From Tachypleus tridentatus (taxonomy: Eukaryota > Arthropoda > Merostomata > Xiphosura > Limulidae), in NCBI RefSeq assembly GCF_004210375.1, contig NC_134833.1, positions 21,321,396 to 21,385,395 of the forward strand: a stretch of 64,000 nt of DNA. The letters are read 5' to 3'. Position 1 is the first letter of the stretch. Each line of letters begins with the position of its first letter. The notes beneath the pieces were generated by a model. That model was not told the origin of the DNA. It worked only from the letters and a program-made list of their open reading frames with translations, and searched no databases. Positions 36,247-48,215 of the stretch are shown piece by piece. The position numbers and the translations under genes were made by a program.

Positions 36247-36384
36247 TGTAAAAGAGTAGCCCAACAGTTGGCGGTGGGTGGTGATGACTAGCTGTCTTTC
36301 CTTTAGTCTTACACTGCTAAATTAGGGACGGCTAGCACAGATAGCCCTCGAGTAGCTTTGTGCGAAATTCCAAAACAAACAATA
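36247..36384 (+). mobile_element. SINE family A, 3' half
   Basis: A second 3' half in the same orientation, 25 bp after the first. Confidence 0.85.
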
Positions 36385-37715
36385 GGTTTACATTTTCTTA
36401 AACATTAGGGTGTTACCATTGATTTTATTATAGTACAAGTACAACAGTGTTATTGTTTCTACTGAGTTTTCAAAGTACGATTGTTCGAACAAACGTTAGT
36501 ATTCTTTTGGTGGCTCGAAGGGAATAATTGGAGATGATCTATGAGCGTTTGGTGTTGTACGTTGCTACGTTTATGGTGGCTCGAAATGGACAACAAAAAA
36601 TAAGCTGTTAACGTTGAAGCTTGGTATGTGCAAATATATCTCCAAAACGTGGTCCTGTTTTTAATTAATGTTAAACCGGGTGTTACTTGCTTCATCTTCT
36701 GAGAACTTGAGTTGCACCATGAAACTTCAAAGATTTTGCTCACAGTTGGAATCTGGAATGTAAAAACAAAACTACTGTTCTAAAGAAATAGAAACTCGTT
36801 AAGACATAAACGGAAATAGCTGTTAGCTGCTAAAAAATGGCGCAATATTAAAAAAATGTTGCCGATGCTACATCGAGAACTTAAATTTCCTGATAAGTAC
36901 CATCTCGACGAGGCTTAATTTGGAAAATAAATCCACATTTTTCATTTTTACTGTTTCCATGTTACAAATATTTCTACAAACAAAATTTTCTCGAACTTAA
37001 GTTCTGATCATTGTCTTTTTCATATTTTTTTTTTTTCAAATGGTTACGTCACGTGCGTAACGAGGGATTGGTGAGTTCATTTGGCAGATATTTTTGTCCA
37101 TGAATTCAAAAGCCAAGAGATCTACATCAGTATTTAGGTGTTTAAGTGAGGTACACACTATTGTCCTCAAAAGTTCGAAGAAAATTAGTTGTTAACTCAA
37201 TGCACTTATTAGTCAAGAAACGAAATAAATAATACAGTCTTGAAAGTTTAAATTCCATAAAATTTCTTTTGGTTTTAATAATGAATTTTCCATAATTCAG
37301 CTACGTAGGTTTCGAAAATAGTGTTCATTTTTGTCTATCACGTAAGAGTTTTTTTTATAAATCGGGAAAACACTTTTAGATTAAATTGTGATTTTGTTTA
37401 TCACAATGAACATTTTTTATCATTATGTAAGGTTCTAGAATGATCGATATGACACTCACGTTGCGACTGGTCTAGAGACATCTATAGTCAGTGGTTGAAA
37501 ACATTTTAAACATAACAAAATTTGGCCCGATTTTAATGAAAGTGATTCAGTTCTGCCAAAGTGCATATGACGTTTTGTGAACTCTCTGAACATGATGGAG
37601 AAAAATGAATACCGTTTTAGAATTAAGAATACAGGAATTACTTCAAAACATGTAAAACATTTCAAGAGAATAAAACCATCGCATGTAATAGATACACAGA
37701 TATCACTATTTATTG
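36385..37715. other. No gene recognised
   Basis: The minus ORFs 36459-36743 (94 codons) and 37456-37719 (87 codons) have no motif or splice support. Confidence 0.4.
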
Positions 37716-37787
37716 TCACCCGCTGGGATAGTGGTAAGTCTATGGATTTACAACTCTAAAATTAGGGATTCGATTCCCCTTGGTGGA
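37716..37787 (+). mobile_element. SINE family C head
   Basis: CCCGCTGGGATAGTGGTAAG ... GGGATTCGATTCCCCTTGG; its tail is replaced by a family A copy. Confidence 0.72.
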
Positions 37788-38020
37788 GGCTCGGCATGGC
37801 CAGGTGGTTAAGGCACTCGTCTCGTAATCTGAAGGTCACGGGTTCGAATCCCCGTCGCACCAAACATGCTCGCCCTTTCAGCCGTGGGGTCGTTATAATG
37901 TGACGGTCAATCCCATTATTCGTTGGTAAAAGAGTAGCACAAGAGTTGGCGGTGGGTGGTGATGAGTAGTCTTACACTGTTAAATTAAGGACGGGTGGCG
38001 CAGATAGCCCTCCTGTAGCA
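37788..38020 (+). mobile_element. SINE family A
   Basis: Complete head; body missing a short piece (GATGAGTAGTCTTACACTG). Placed directly after a family C head. Confidence 0.85.
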
Positions 38021-38327
38021 AACAACGCAATCCCCTCGGTGGACACAAATACATCATGATTTATAAGCACATCACACATATTATACATCAACAAAGATAT
38101 AAGAACACATACAATTCATATGCCTACATAAATGTAATAACAATAAACGCATATCAACATTACTAACTAATGAGTTTTTACACCTAGTTGTCATTTGGGC
38201 GCCCTCACTATCGGTGGTGCGTGTGGACAAAAAATATCAAAATGTCCAACACTAGGCACATGAAGTATGCGTCACTAAACTTCTTGGTGTACGTTATAGC
38301 AACACGTTTTAAGTTGATCTAAAGCAG

Positions 38328-38358
38328 GGGTCAGCAGCCTGCGGCTCTCGGGATTTAC
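38328..38358. mobile_element. hAT-type MITE end fragment
   Basis: GCAGGGGTCAGCAGCCTGCG then GCTCTCGGG, typical of one hAT terminal region; nothing matches at the other side. Confidence 0.45.
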
Positions 38359-38383
38359 TCTTACTGTAACCACTATTTAGGAG

Positions 38384-38495
38384 ATAACAGACTAGAGAAA
38401 AGGCATTTATCAAGAGCACTCACCACCAACTTGGGATACTCTTGTCTGATCAAATAGTGGGATTGATCGTTACTCCTATAACGTACCCATGGCAG
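38384..38495 (-). mobile_element. SINE family A, old fragment
   Basis: Degenerate body (CACCACCAACTTGGGATACTC, AAATAGTGGGATTGATCG) without head or tail. Confidence 0.55.
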
Positions 38496-38926
38496 AACAC
38501 AATTCATTTTGTTAATTCATAAGATACTAATACGTAACTGCTACTCATATAGCGAGCCAGCGGATCACGAATCATCGAATTCACAGTTTGGGTTCGCTGG
38601 TCATTAAGTCACGTTCAACCCAAATATTTTAAAAAACTAAGGTAGACACACACACACACAGACATCTATATCTCTCTCCCAGAGATAGATGTATCGTATA
38701 ACAATACCAAAAGCCTAATAATCAAGGAATATTATTGATATTGTAATATAGCACGTTTGAAGTTTCTTCGAGCTAAAATAATCCCTCTTCTAATTAAGTA
38801 TGCGTAATCACTTGTACAGCTTAATTTATACAAAATCAGAAATACCCATATTGTTTCTGATGTTAAAATTATTGAATGCATAACATTAAACTATGGTGTG
38901 GAACTATATATATGTATATTGTTGTT

Positions 38927-39052
38927 GTTGTTGTTTTGAATTAAGCACACAACTACACAATGGACTATCCGTGCTCTGTCCACCATGGGTATCGAAACCC
39001 GGTTTTTAGCGTTGTAAGTTCGCAGACATACCGCTGAGCCACTGGAGGGGGG
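38927..39052 (-). mobile_element. SINE family B
   Basis: Complete copy with a (TTG)n run at its tail end; the 60-codon ORF over it is not a gene. Confidence 0.75.
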
Positions 39053-39265
39053 CATATATGTATATATATTCAATTAAAATACATTCACATGTAAACATAC
39101 CATAATGTCTAGGGACAACAAGGGATCTGTTGGTCCATCTCAGCTGTCTCCTCTAAGCCAAATTAAAACTATTTAATAAAACAAATTAAAGCAAGCCTTA
39201 TCATTCATATATCCGTCAAGCTTTCTTTTAAACTTACTCAAATTTACTACCTCCACAACATCTCA

Positions 39266-39806
39266 AGACAAACCATTCTATGAGGGTTGCTAATTGGTTG
39301 CTGGGAATGTCTATAGTTGGGTTAGGGTCTCAGATATAGAGTTCTAAGGCTATCTTGCAGGCTTCGGCGGTTGGAACTTCTGTAAAGAGGGCTATAACAT
39401 TGAAACTGGCAATTAAGGCTTTATGATTAAGTTGATTAAGATTAGACTTGAAATTAAAATAGTCTTTGATAAATGAGCTGGCTGATGTTACATATTTGGA
39501 GAATGTCCATGCTATGTATTTACCAAGATTGTAATTAAACGATTCATATGTGGACATTATTGGTCGTAGTGGACAATCTGGTTTATGAGGTTTGGGGATG
39601 CCGTATATTTGTGGTGTGCGTGAGTCGGTTTTACGTAGGTAGAAATAAAGTGTTTGTGAAATTGTGTTGGTTTTTTTCATTTTTAGTATTATTTTGTTTA
39701 GTTGTGTTTCGTGCGTCTCTGTTGGATCTGTGTGTATTGATTTAAACTTGTTTTTGTCTGATAGGATGTTCTTCACTTTTTAGATGTATTCATTCGTGTT
39801 CATTAT
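39266..39806 (-). pseudogene. Penelope-like element reverse transcriptase fragment A
   Basis: The minus-strand open stretch 39776-39330 codes YGIPKPHKPDCPLRPIMS, NYNLGKYIA and ALIASFNVIALFTEVP, the order seen in Penelope-like reverse transcriptases (fingers, then motif A). Motif A has Asn where the catalytic Asp is expected. A TGA stops the frame after LELYI, but the same frame continues DPNPTIDIPSNQLATLIE. A further stop lies upstream, before KVKNILSDK. No GIY-YIG domain is present. The copy is dead and truncated. Confidence 0.75.
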
Positions 39807-39925
39807 GACTATATCCGAGACCCTAACCCATCAATAGACATTCCCAGCAACCAATCAGCAACCCTCATAGAATTCACCACGATGAAGACAAACTTCATGT
39901 TCAACAACCAAAACCATTCTACAGG
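39806..39925 (+). pseudogene. Penelope-like element fragment B, opposite orientation
   Basis: The plus strand reads DPNPSIDIPSNQSATLIEF, then TTMKTNFMFNNQ, the segment just after the end of fragment A's long frame. The two copies are arranged head to head, which makes 39278-39336 and 39811-39870 look like a 60-bp inverted repeat. Confidence 0.65.
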
Positions 39926-41048
39926 TCAACCAACCTATTTGAAAAATAAAATTATTTTAGCTGAAGACGGTTTCCACCTAAATCTATATTTGTGTGTCGT
40001 AGTTCTATAATTCTCGCTGTTAAGTATGAAGAATGTTGATGTACCAACACTATGAATTCCTTTTACAATATCAACCACTTCAACTTTATTCCCTTCAACT
40101 AGTTTCCTACTGATTCCTACCTTCGTTTCATAACTATTGAAAGGGAAATCGTTTCGTTTCAATCTTCCATCGTTTTGTTAAATTTCTTCCATATAAAGGA
40201 ATAATAATCCAAAGCCCTCTAGACTGTAATAAATAAGATGGCGGAATACTGGTAGTAATAAACACAGCATATAAAATAATCCTTTCTCTTTATCTTTACT
40301 GACGCCCCTGGTGGCTTCTGACTTAAAGTGCCAGATACCGTGGTTGGCAGAGCACAAATACACTTTTTTTTTTAGCTATGTGATTAATAACAAGCAACAA
40401 TAGCATCTTCACTGGCACCCTAATGACGGTTTACGGTTGTAAAAGTAGTTCCTTTGACTATTTAACCTGTTCCTATATTATGTGTCTCATTCCGCCTCGC
40501 TCGCGAGAGATATCTCTTTATTAAAGGAATGTTTATCTTTTTGTCTTGGATTTCGCGAATTACACGTGTTAGTTCGATATAATAACAAGAGATATAAATG
40601 TCTTCATAAATAAGAATTACAGGCCTTATTATTTTAAAATGTCTGTCGCTATCGTCTTTAAGTTAGTGATTAATTAAGAAACAAAATAAACATTACAATC
40701 AAGCCAACAGCCTCTCTCTCCTTCTCTTCCGTTGAGAACTCAAGGCGATCTAGAAAACAGGTATGAACGTGTCTGATAAACAGTGAGCAGTTGTAGGTAG
40801 CGTTGTGAAACGCAAAATCTGAGAATGAAATTAGGAGAGAAAAGAAAGACAAATTTATGTTTCTAAAGCGTGCGCCATATTTCTATACATATCTGTCTGA
40901 CAACTTGATATTGTGATTACAACTTAAGAAGCATGTTAAGTCCGATTTACTACCTAGTTAATAGATTTAGCGAACAAGCTGTTAACTGATTTCTTAAACT
41001 GAGAGAAACAAAAACAGCATGTGTCAATTGTCTTTGAATTAAAATAGT
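39926..41048. other. No gene recognised
   Basis: May include further decayed Penelope-like sequence at its left edge. A weak SINE B-like fragment (GGTTGGCAGAGCACAAATAC) lies near 40340. Confidence 0.35.
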
Positions 41049-41282
41049 CTAGCGCTAGCTATCCCTAATTTAGCAGTGTAAGACTAGAGGGAAGACAGCT
41101 AGTCATCACCACCCACCGCCAACTGTTGGGCTACTCTTTTACCAACGAATAGTGGGATTGACCGTCATATTATAACGCCCCCACGGCTGAAAGGGCGAGC
41201 ATGTTTGGTGCGACGGAGATTCGAACCCGCGACCTTCAGATTACGAGTCGCACGCCTTAACACGCTTGGCCATGCCGGGCCA
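41049..41282 (-). mobile_element. SINE family A, tail truncated
   Basis: Head and body close to consensus; lacks the last 40 bases of the tail. Confidence 0.87.
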
Positions 41283-41521
41283 AATATAAACCTATAAAGG
41301 AAAAACCATCTTAAACGAAACTTTGAGCAGTCTAGAGTCATCATTAGCTAACCATATTCACGATTTCTTTATCCTGAAATTTAATTACTGTTTTCGGAGT
41401 CAAAGGAATATTCATCTATTTTTTTATAAAATGCAGTTATATTACAACATAACACAAGCCTAATCATTATAAATGTGAATCAGTTACAGTCTGTATTCAC
41501 TTCCGGAAGAAAAAAACAACA

Positions 41522-41727
41522 ACACCAAACATGTTTGTCCTTTCAGATGTGGGGGCGTTAGAATTCACGATCAATTCCACTATTCGTTGGTAAAAGAGTA
41601 GCCCAAGAGCTGGAGGTGGGCGGTGATGCCTAAGTATATTTCCTCTAGTCTTTTACTAGTAAATTAGAGACGGCCAGCGCAGATAGCCCTCGTGTAGCTT
41701 TGCGCGAAATTCAAAACAAACCAAACC
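41522..41727 (+). mobile_element. SINE family A, head truncated
   Basis: Starts at CACCAAACATGTTTGTCC and runs to the tail. Confidence 0.84.
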
Positions 41728-41842
41728 GAAAACATATATATATATCTATATATTTCGCAAAAGAATCAATTTTTGTGACCAGCTAAATAAATATTTGTAT
41801 ATTGTCATAAACTTTATAAGTAACTGACTCTGTTGATTACAG

Positions 41843-42018
41843 CTGTGGCTCACAACCAAGGGTGCTCGCACCCCCAAGGGGTGCGAGATAACATTTCAGT
41901 TTTTTTTGTTTATATTAAGGGTACTATCCTATATATTTAAAAATTACTGTGAGGGGTGCGAAAACATATTAAATGTTTTAGGAGTGCAGGGCATAAAAAA
42001 GTTGGGAACCACTGGATT
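41843..42018. mobile_element. hAT-type MITE
   Basis: Left AGCTGTGGCTCACAACCAAG, right TTGGGAACCACTGGATTA. The GTGCGAGATAAC and GTGCGAAAACAT parts are also related across the element. 176 bp, no coding. Confidence 0.65.
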
Positions 42019-42734
42019 ACAGCGTCGTGTATTTCTTTACCTAAGGCATGCTCCATTTTGATTCAAAGAAAGTGTGTCACAATTAAAAATAAAATTTGCA
42101 TATAAATTTCTATGTTAAGGTATAATCCTTTTATATTTTGATTACCTAACTCAAGGTAAGGTCTAAAACTATATCACGTTCAACATTACTGTGGATCTGC
42201 TGGTACTACTTTTGGTTTTTCGATTTTATGGTTTTATTTTTCTTTTATATCATTTATTTTATCAAATTTAAGCTGTGAAATGACTATTAAATGCGGTCTG
42301 CATTTTAAGCTGTGAGTTTTTATGTTGCGACAATATTTATTTTATAGATATGATAATTAATCTTGATATTCGCTTAAGATTAGTTACATAGACAGAGGGC
42401 GCTACTGGTTCATTCCGTTTTTTCAGTAGTTCAAAATGAAAGTTTAATATCCCGAGCCATGGCAGTGAGTTTTAACTTAGTCATTTATCATATGTATTGC
42501 ATAACATTTCTTTCAAGTTGAAAATACCATTTTTTATGATACAGATAATATAGTTGACCCCGAATTTCCTTCGTTCAGTTCTTCAGTAGGTTAATTTGTT
42601 CCAGATACGAACTGAGAAACAACTGTTAATTTATTACGCTTATAAATTATTATATTTTGTATCACTAGTTACATTTAACAACATTATCACTGTAATAATG
42701 TTGTTAAGAGTAAGTACGAATAATATATAAAAAT

Positions 42735-42957
42735 AAACGACCTTATAACACCAAAGTGTTGCTGTTTTTGCTTAGGCGGCTCGACGTTTCGTTTAACAAC
42801 CTCTCCAGAAACGTTTATAGAAACATAAACCGTACTTCAAAAAACTATCAGTTCCGGTTTGTGTGGTAGTGGACGTTTCTGAAGAAGTTGTAAAACGAAA
42901 CGTCGAATGCCTAATTAAATAAAAACAACACTTTGGTGTTATAAGGTCGTTTATTTT
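42735..42957. mobile_element. Fold-back element, about 88-bp arms
   Basis: AAATAAACGACCTTATAACA ... CGACGTTTCGTTTAACAACC is mirrored by ACGTTTCTGAAGAAGTTGT ... TTATAAGGTCGTTTATTTT, with a spacer near 42835-42860. Each arm in the outward sense reads GTTGT.AAACGAAACGTCGA, hammerhead-like. Confidence 0.75.
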
Positions 42958-43015
42958 GAGTATTGAAATGTCTTCTATACATCAATATGCAATACAGAAA
43001 TTAAATAACACTAGC

Positions 43016-43425
43016 TGGGGTACGCGTACCTTGGACGGAAGTTATGTAAATTTATGAACAATGAAAGGTTATCTTAGGACGTGAAAAGTTGTTACTTTTA
43101 TATACATAATTAAAAAAACAAACCCAAAACGCCCATAAAAACAGCAAAACTCAAAATGTGAAACCGTAAATTTGCATTTATATCTTCATGGATCCAATAA
43201 ATCTTCATGCCAAATTTGGTGAAGATCCATCAACAGGGGCGAACTAGTGGTAAAACAAACCGCAAAAACACTCATAAGAACTGCAAAGCGTAAAATTGAA
43301 AATTTATGTGTCTCGCCATGGACCTAATGAACCTCCATACCAATTTTGGTGAACATCCATCAACACCCTGTAAAATATTTTCATTGACATACAACAGGCA
43401 GTACTAGTATGTTTATATAGATGGC
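43016..43425. repeat. Internally repeated dispersed element
   Basis: Two diverged halves each contain CATAA.AAC.GCAAA.C, then CATGGA.C.AAT.AA.CT and TTTGGTGAAGATCCATCAAC (second: TTTTGGTGAACATCCATCAA). Starts near GGGGTACGCGTACCTTGG. No coding. Confidence 0.55.
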
Positions 43426-43944
43426 ACCAGTGCATTAAATGCGCGTGTGACGTATTCACGACGTCATATCTGTACCTGGTGAAAGGAAGAGAATAAATTT
43501 CTCTGTGACAAGAAACAGAGGCAAAATGGGAAAAACGTGACCCCTATTGCAAGTCTATATGCACATAGGATATATATTTCGCGAAGTTGGAGGTTGCACA
43601 TCGAGTAGTAAAAACGTTTTTCCAGTATAATATAAGCAAGAGTTCCATTATGGTATGATTATCATGAGCCATATAGCGATGTCTAAACTATGGTATGACT
43701 GTGACAGTTCTGCACAGATAAAAATAAAAGTGTTCAGCTATTATTATTTTTTCATCCATAACTAAGTTATGTTCAGTTGTGTTTCGTACGTGTTTATTGA
43801 GGAAAGATTGAGTTTATTTTTATCCTAAACGATGCCTTTTATTTAATCGATATATTCTCTGTTGTTCTTGATTGCAGTTGGGTTGACATTGTCAGCCTGC
43901 GGAATTTTATTGTTCGTGTTTTTCTGCAGTGATTCAGTGGGTTT

Positions 43945-44010
43945 GGATACTCGTGGCGGGTACAGCATACACGACTCATCGTGTAGCTTTGTGCTTAACT
44001 ACAAACAGTT
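43945..44010 (+). mobile_element. SINE family B, 3' part
   Basis: GGATACTCGTGGCGGGTAC ... AGCTTTGTGCTTAACTACAA. Confidence 0.65.
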
Positions 44011-44645
44011 AAACTTTCTTCGTATTATAGAGCACTTGAGCTCGTTGTTTGTGATATTATATTACAGTTATAATTAACACTCTTGTTAAATAATTACTTC
44101 AACAAATACAGTTTTGGGAGAAACCTCGGGAAACCTCATTTAGTTATCGTTAACTATATTAAAAGTGTGGCAGTGAAAGTACAGGAATTCTCATCCAACT
44201 AGAGACTGTCTGAGTTTATGGATCGTGTCGCTATCTTCTGGCTAGAGAAGTGTGTTTTTTGGGTGATAGTGAATTTGGCTTTGCTCAGGATATTTTTGTG
44301 TGACTGAATGACTGGTCAGATCTATTCATAACAATGTTATGTGGCGCTTCATCGTTGTCTTTCACTTTAAGTTGTTCTAGTTTCCTTACCTAATTGATTT
44401 AGTGTTTCTTAATGTGTTATGTATGAGATTCTTTTCTTGATTTAACAACGAATTAGATTGGTTTATAATGGGTTGTATACTGTTGTGATCATCTGATTTG
44501 AGGTAGCAGACTAGTTGGTATTCTAATTTCTGTTATAATTTTTACCAATGGTATAGATTTTAAAATTTAGAATTAACTGTTGTTTTTAGAAGTATTTCGT
44601 TTGACACCAGGTCTCTTCAGGCCAGCCATGATACGATAAGGATGG

Positions 44646-45165
44646 AATTACTGATATCAGACAAAGTATAATCAGTGTTAGTTCAGTTATAGTTTGGAAT
44701 TACTGATATCAGACAAAGTATAATCAGTGTTAGTTCAGTTATAGTTTGGAATTACTGATATCAGACAAAGTACAATCAATGTTAGTTCAGTTATAGGATA
44801 GAATTACTGATATCAGACAAAGTATAATCAGTGTTAGTTCAGTTATAGGATAGAATTACTGATATCAGACAAAGTATAATCAATGTTAGTTCAGTTATAG
44901 GATAGAATTACTGATATCAGACAAAGTATAATCAGTGTTAATTCAGTTATAGGGTAGAATTACTGATATCAGACAAATTATAATCAATGTTAGTTCAGTT
45001 ATAGGATAGAATTACTGATATCAGACAAACTATAATCAGTGTTAGTTCAGTTATAGGATGGAATTACTGATATTAGACAAAGCATAATCAGTGTTAGTTC
45101 AGTTATAGGATGGAATTACTGATATTAGACAAAGCATAATCAGTGTTAGTTCAGTTAAAGGATGG
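44646..45165. repeat. Minisatellite, 52 bp, ten copies
   Basis: Unit contains AATTACTGATATCAGACAAA and GTATAATCAGTGTTAGTTCA; ends directly at the hammerhead-like motif. Confidence 0.93.
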
Positions 45166-45210
45166 ACCGGACGATGACCGAAGAAGGTCGAAACGTTGCT
45201 CGCTCCTCTA
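45166..45210 (+). ncRNA. Hammerhead-like motif, degenerate
   Basis: GGACGATGACCGAAGAAGG continues TCGAAACGTTG. It can form a GACC/GGTC stem with a GAAGAA loop followed by GAAAC, as in hammerhead core elements, but the first core box has G where CTGANGA needs T, and one extra base precedes the stem. Activity is doubtful. Confidence 0.3.
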
Positions 45211-45274
45211 CGTAAAAACTTTTCTCAATCCAAACGAGCCGTTTTTACATAAATATGAAGTATTGTATATTATT

Positions 45275-45410
45275 ATTGTTTTCACGACGTTTCACCTTAC
45301 AACTTTTTAAAGATATTATCCCAATGAACACGTTGTTTTGCTAAGACTACTTCTGAATTTCATAAGATTTGTTCAAAAAACTGTAAGGCGAAACGCCAAG
45401 TAAATGATAA
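45275..45410. mobile_element. Second fold-back element
   Basis: GACGTTTCACCTTACAACTT on the left and CTGTAAGGCGAAACGCC on the right are inverted copies with about 70 bp between them. Confidence 0.6.
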
Positions 45411-45867
45411 TATTCACTCATTGCTAGCTGTTTCTGTTTCGTCTACATGTGTTTATTCTCCAGTGTGTACTAAGCCACCTTAATTTTACTCACAGGCAAT
45501 TATTATAAATAAAGACAGATCATATTGTTAATTCTGGGCTACTTAGTACAGCAACTTATGTTTCAATTTAAGCTTAAATCACAATGATAAATACTAATAA
45601 AAACAGATCTTATATAAATCACTTCTATATAAATTTATTCGTATTTCTTATTTCCTTCCTAAAAGGTCCCAGAATTTCAAGTTCTTATATGTAAGTCAGA
45701 TTGGAACAAATCGACAGGAGTATATCGAATCGAATTGGTTTAAGTCAATCCAACCTGTTTTTTATCCGGATAAATGCGGCCGGTGCAAGTCAGAACCTGT
45801 TTTCAATTAAAATGATTACCACCAACAAAGAGGTGAGGTTACAATACATTTAGTACCACACTGTAGT

Positions 45868-46126
45868 AGCTGAGCATGACCCAAAGGTTAGCGTGCCTGG
45901 AGTGTGAGTCCGATACTTCATGGTTCACACACTGTAGTTGCTAAAACACGTTCCGCAATTTGTGGTCATGGTTTCGCTATAAAAGTGATGATCAAATCTC
46001 CCTATTCTGGCAGGTAAAAGTAGTCCAGTAGTTTGTGGAGGATGCTGTTATTTCTGTAGTTTGTCAGTTCCAAATTAGGGATGGCTATACATTAATATCT
46101 TTGTACAGCTTTGATCGAAAGTTCCT
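45868..46126 (+). mobile_element. Possible fourth tRNA-derived SINE
   Basis: GCTGAGCATGACCCAAAGGT (A-box-like) and CATGGTTCACACAC (B-box-like) precede a body that echoes family A (GGTAAAAGTAGTCCAGTAG, CAAATTAGGGATGGCTA, TTTGTACAGCTTTGATCG). It may be an ancient relative. Confidence 0.5.
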
Positions 46127-46345
46127 AAAGTAACAAAACGTGCAATGTGTATTAGACAAGTGAAAGGGTGACATGAACATAAAGGTTATTAACTTTACCT
46201 TGATCTATTATTACACCTTATGCCCAATATTTTGCCACATTTCCATGAGTGATAACCAAACACTATGGCTGTCATATATGTTACGTATTACAATTTGAAA
46301 TAGACTTAAACTGAGTTAAATAATGATTTAAATGTATGAAAAAAA

Positions 46346-46390
46346 GTTTGTTTTTGAATTTCGCGCAAAGCTACACAAGAGCTATCTATG
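46346..46390 (-). mobile_element. SINE family A tail stub
   Basis: TTGAATTTCGCGCAAAGCT and flank only. Confidence 0.65.
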
Positions 46391-46773
46391 TTTACTGTTG
46401 TTTTTTCACTAACTGCCACACACAATTATTATGTTCCTATATTACTATATTTCATGCCATTCAGGCCACACTAAATGAAACTACTGAGCTTAGATTTGCT
46501 ATTAATCTTTATTCTATAGGAAACTGTCTATTTTTGTATTTTGAATAAAGCTACTCTAGAGCTGTATGTGCTAGCTGTGACAGATCATAGAGGAGACAGC
46601 CATTCGTAGTGACGAGAAACTCACTTGAAGTAAAAATATATCTCAGGACGGCTGGTATTTTGGTAAAAGTGTTAATACCAACCGTCCTGAAATACAGAAG
46701 GCAGCTATTATCGTCATCCGGTTCCACCATCCTCCGTCAATTCTTAGATTACACTTTTACCAACGAATAGAGG

Positions 46774-47048
46774 ATTTGTTTGTTTTGGAATTTCGCACAA
46801 AGTTACACGACGGCTATCTGTGCTAGCCGTCCCTAATTTAGCAGTGTAAGACTAGAAGGAAGGCAGCTAGTCATCATCACCCACCGCCAACCCTTAGGCT
46901 ACTCTTATACCAACGAATAATGGGATTGACCACCACGTTATAATGCCTCCACGGCTGAAAGGGCGAGCATGTTTAGTGGGATGAGGATTCGAACCCGCGA
47001 TCCTCACAGTACGAGTCACGTGCCTTAACCATCTGGCCATGCTGCGCT
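46774..47048 (-). mobile_element. SINE family A, full length
   Basis: Full length with scattered changes; a short extra piece of SINE body (TTTTACCAACGAATAGA) lies just before it. Confidence 0.86.
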
Positions 47049-47085
47049 AGATGTAGGATACTCACGATATTTGCCAACAAGATTG

Positions 47086-47218
47086 ATACACACTTTACTT
47101 TCTTATTTAATATAACTATATTTTAACATACAAACAACGATAGAAGCTATGATACACACTTTACTTTCTTATTTAATATAACTATATTTTAACATACAAA
47201 CAACGACAGAAGCTATTT
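47086..47218. repeat. Tandem duplication, about 66 bp
   Basis: GATACACACTTTACTTTCTT ... ACATACAAACAACGA.AGAAG occurs twice. Confidence 0.88.
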
Positions 47219-47884
47219 TAATGGTTATTACAAATGATGATTTATATACAAAAGTTTTACAAACTTATAGACAATAATGAAACTTCTATCTGGTCTGGAA
47301 CTGAATATTTCATAGGCGGTTCACGATGAGCGAATTCAGTGTGATTTGATACAGGTACAATTCGCTTAACTGGGAACTAGCTAGTTCTGTGTCGAGTTTT
47401 TCACTGATGAACTCACATAAAGTTTTTGTAAAAATACTAATGCATGATGAAAATCTGCTGAAGTTAAACGGCTTATAATGTTCGAAATCTGTAAATGTTC
47501 CTGGTCAAATATCAGAAGTTTCCGATAAATAAGCGTTTATCACAGTTATAGCTTCGGAGGTTTATAGTATACAAGTTTATAGTTTATAATTCTTTAATTT
47601 TCACTACTAGAACCGGAGATGTCCGGTGCTGCGAACCTACATATTATTACAAGGTAGCTGCTCCAGTAGAGACTCGAAGTTATACAGTCTCTCAGAATCA
47701 TTATCAACTACGTTCTGCAAAGCGACATTAATATTTCAAATTGCCCGTATGATGAGAGATTTCAATATTTACATAATAAAAAAAACATTGCAGAGGTTAC
47801 TATGCAAACTTACAGATTAAAATCGTCTCTCATCACATAAAAGCAGTAATTGCATTGTTGAAAATAACACAGAGCAATTCCCGA

Positions 47885-48163
47885 GGCCCAGCATGAACAG
47901 GTAGTTAGGGTGCTCGACTTGTAATCTGAGGGTCGCGGGTTCGAATCCTCGTCGCACCAAACATGCTCGCCCTTTCAGCCGTGGGGGCGTTATAATGTTA
48001 CTGTCAATCCCACTATTCGTTCGTAAAAGAGTAACCGAAGAGTTGGTGGTGGGTGGTGATGACTAGCCGCCTTCCCTTTAGTCTTACCCTGCAAAATTAG
48101 GGACGGCTAGCGTAGATAGTCCTCGTGTAGTTTTGCGCGAAGTTGAAAACCAAATAAACAAAC
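47885..48163 (+). mobile_element. SINE family A, full length
   Basis: Full length; followed at 48166 by a family C tail fragment. Confidence 0.87.
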
Positions 48164-48165
48164 CC

Positions 48166-48215
48166 TTCGGTATACACAGCAGATGTGGCTTTAGTTAAAG
48201 AAAAATACACACACG
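48166..48215 (+). mobile_element. SINE family C tail
   Basis: CCCTTCGGTATACACAGCAG and TGTGGCTTTAGTTAAAG. Confidence 0.5.

Noticed and set aside
39278-39870. 60-bp inverted repeat read as terminal repeats of a transposon
   Set aside because: Both arms translate as the same reverse transcriptase segment, so they are two inverted coding fragments rather than terminal repeats.
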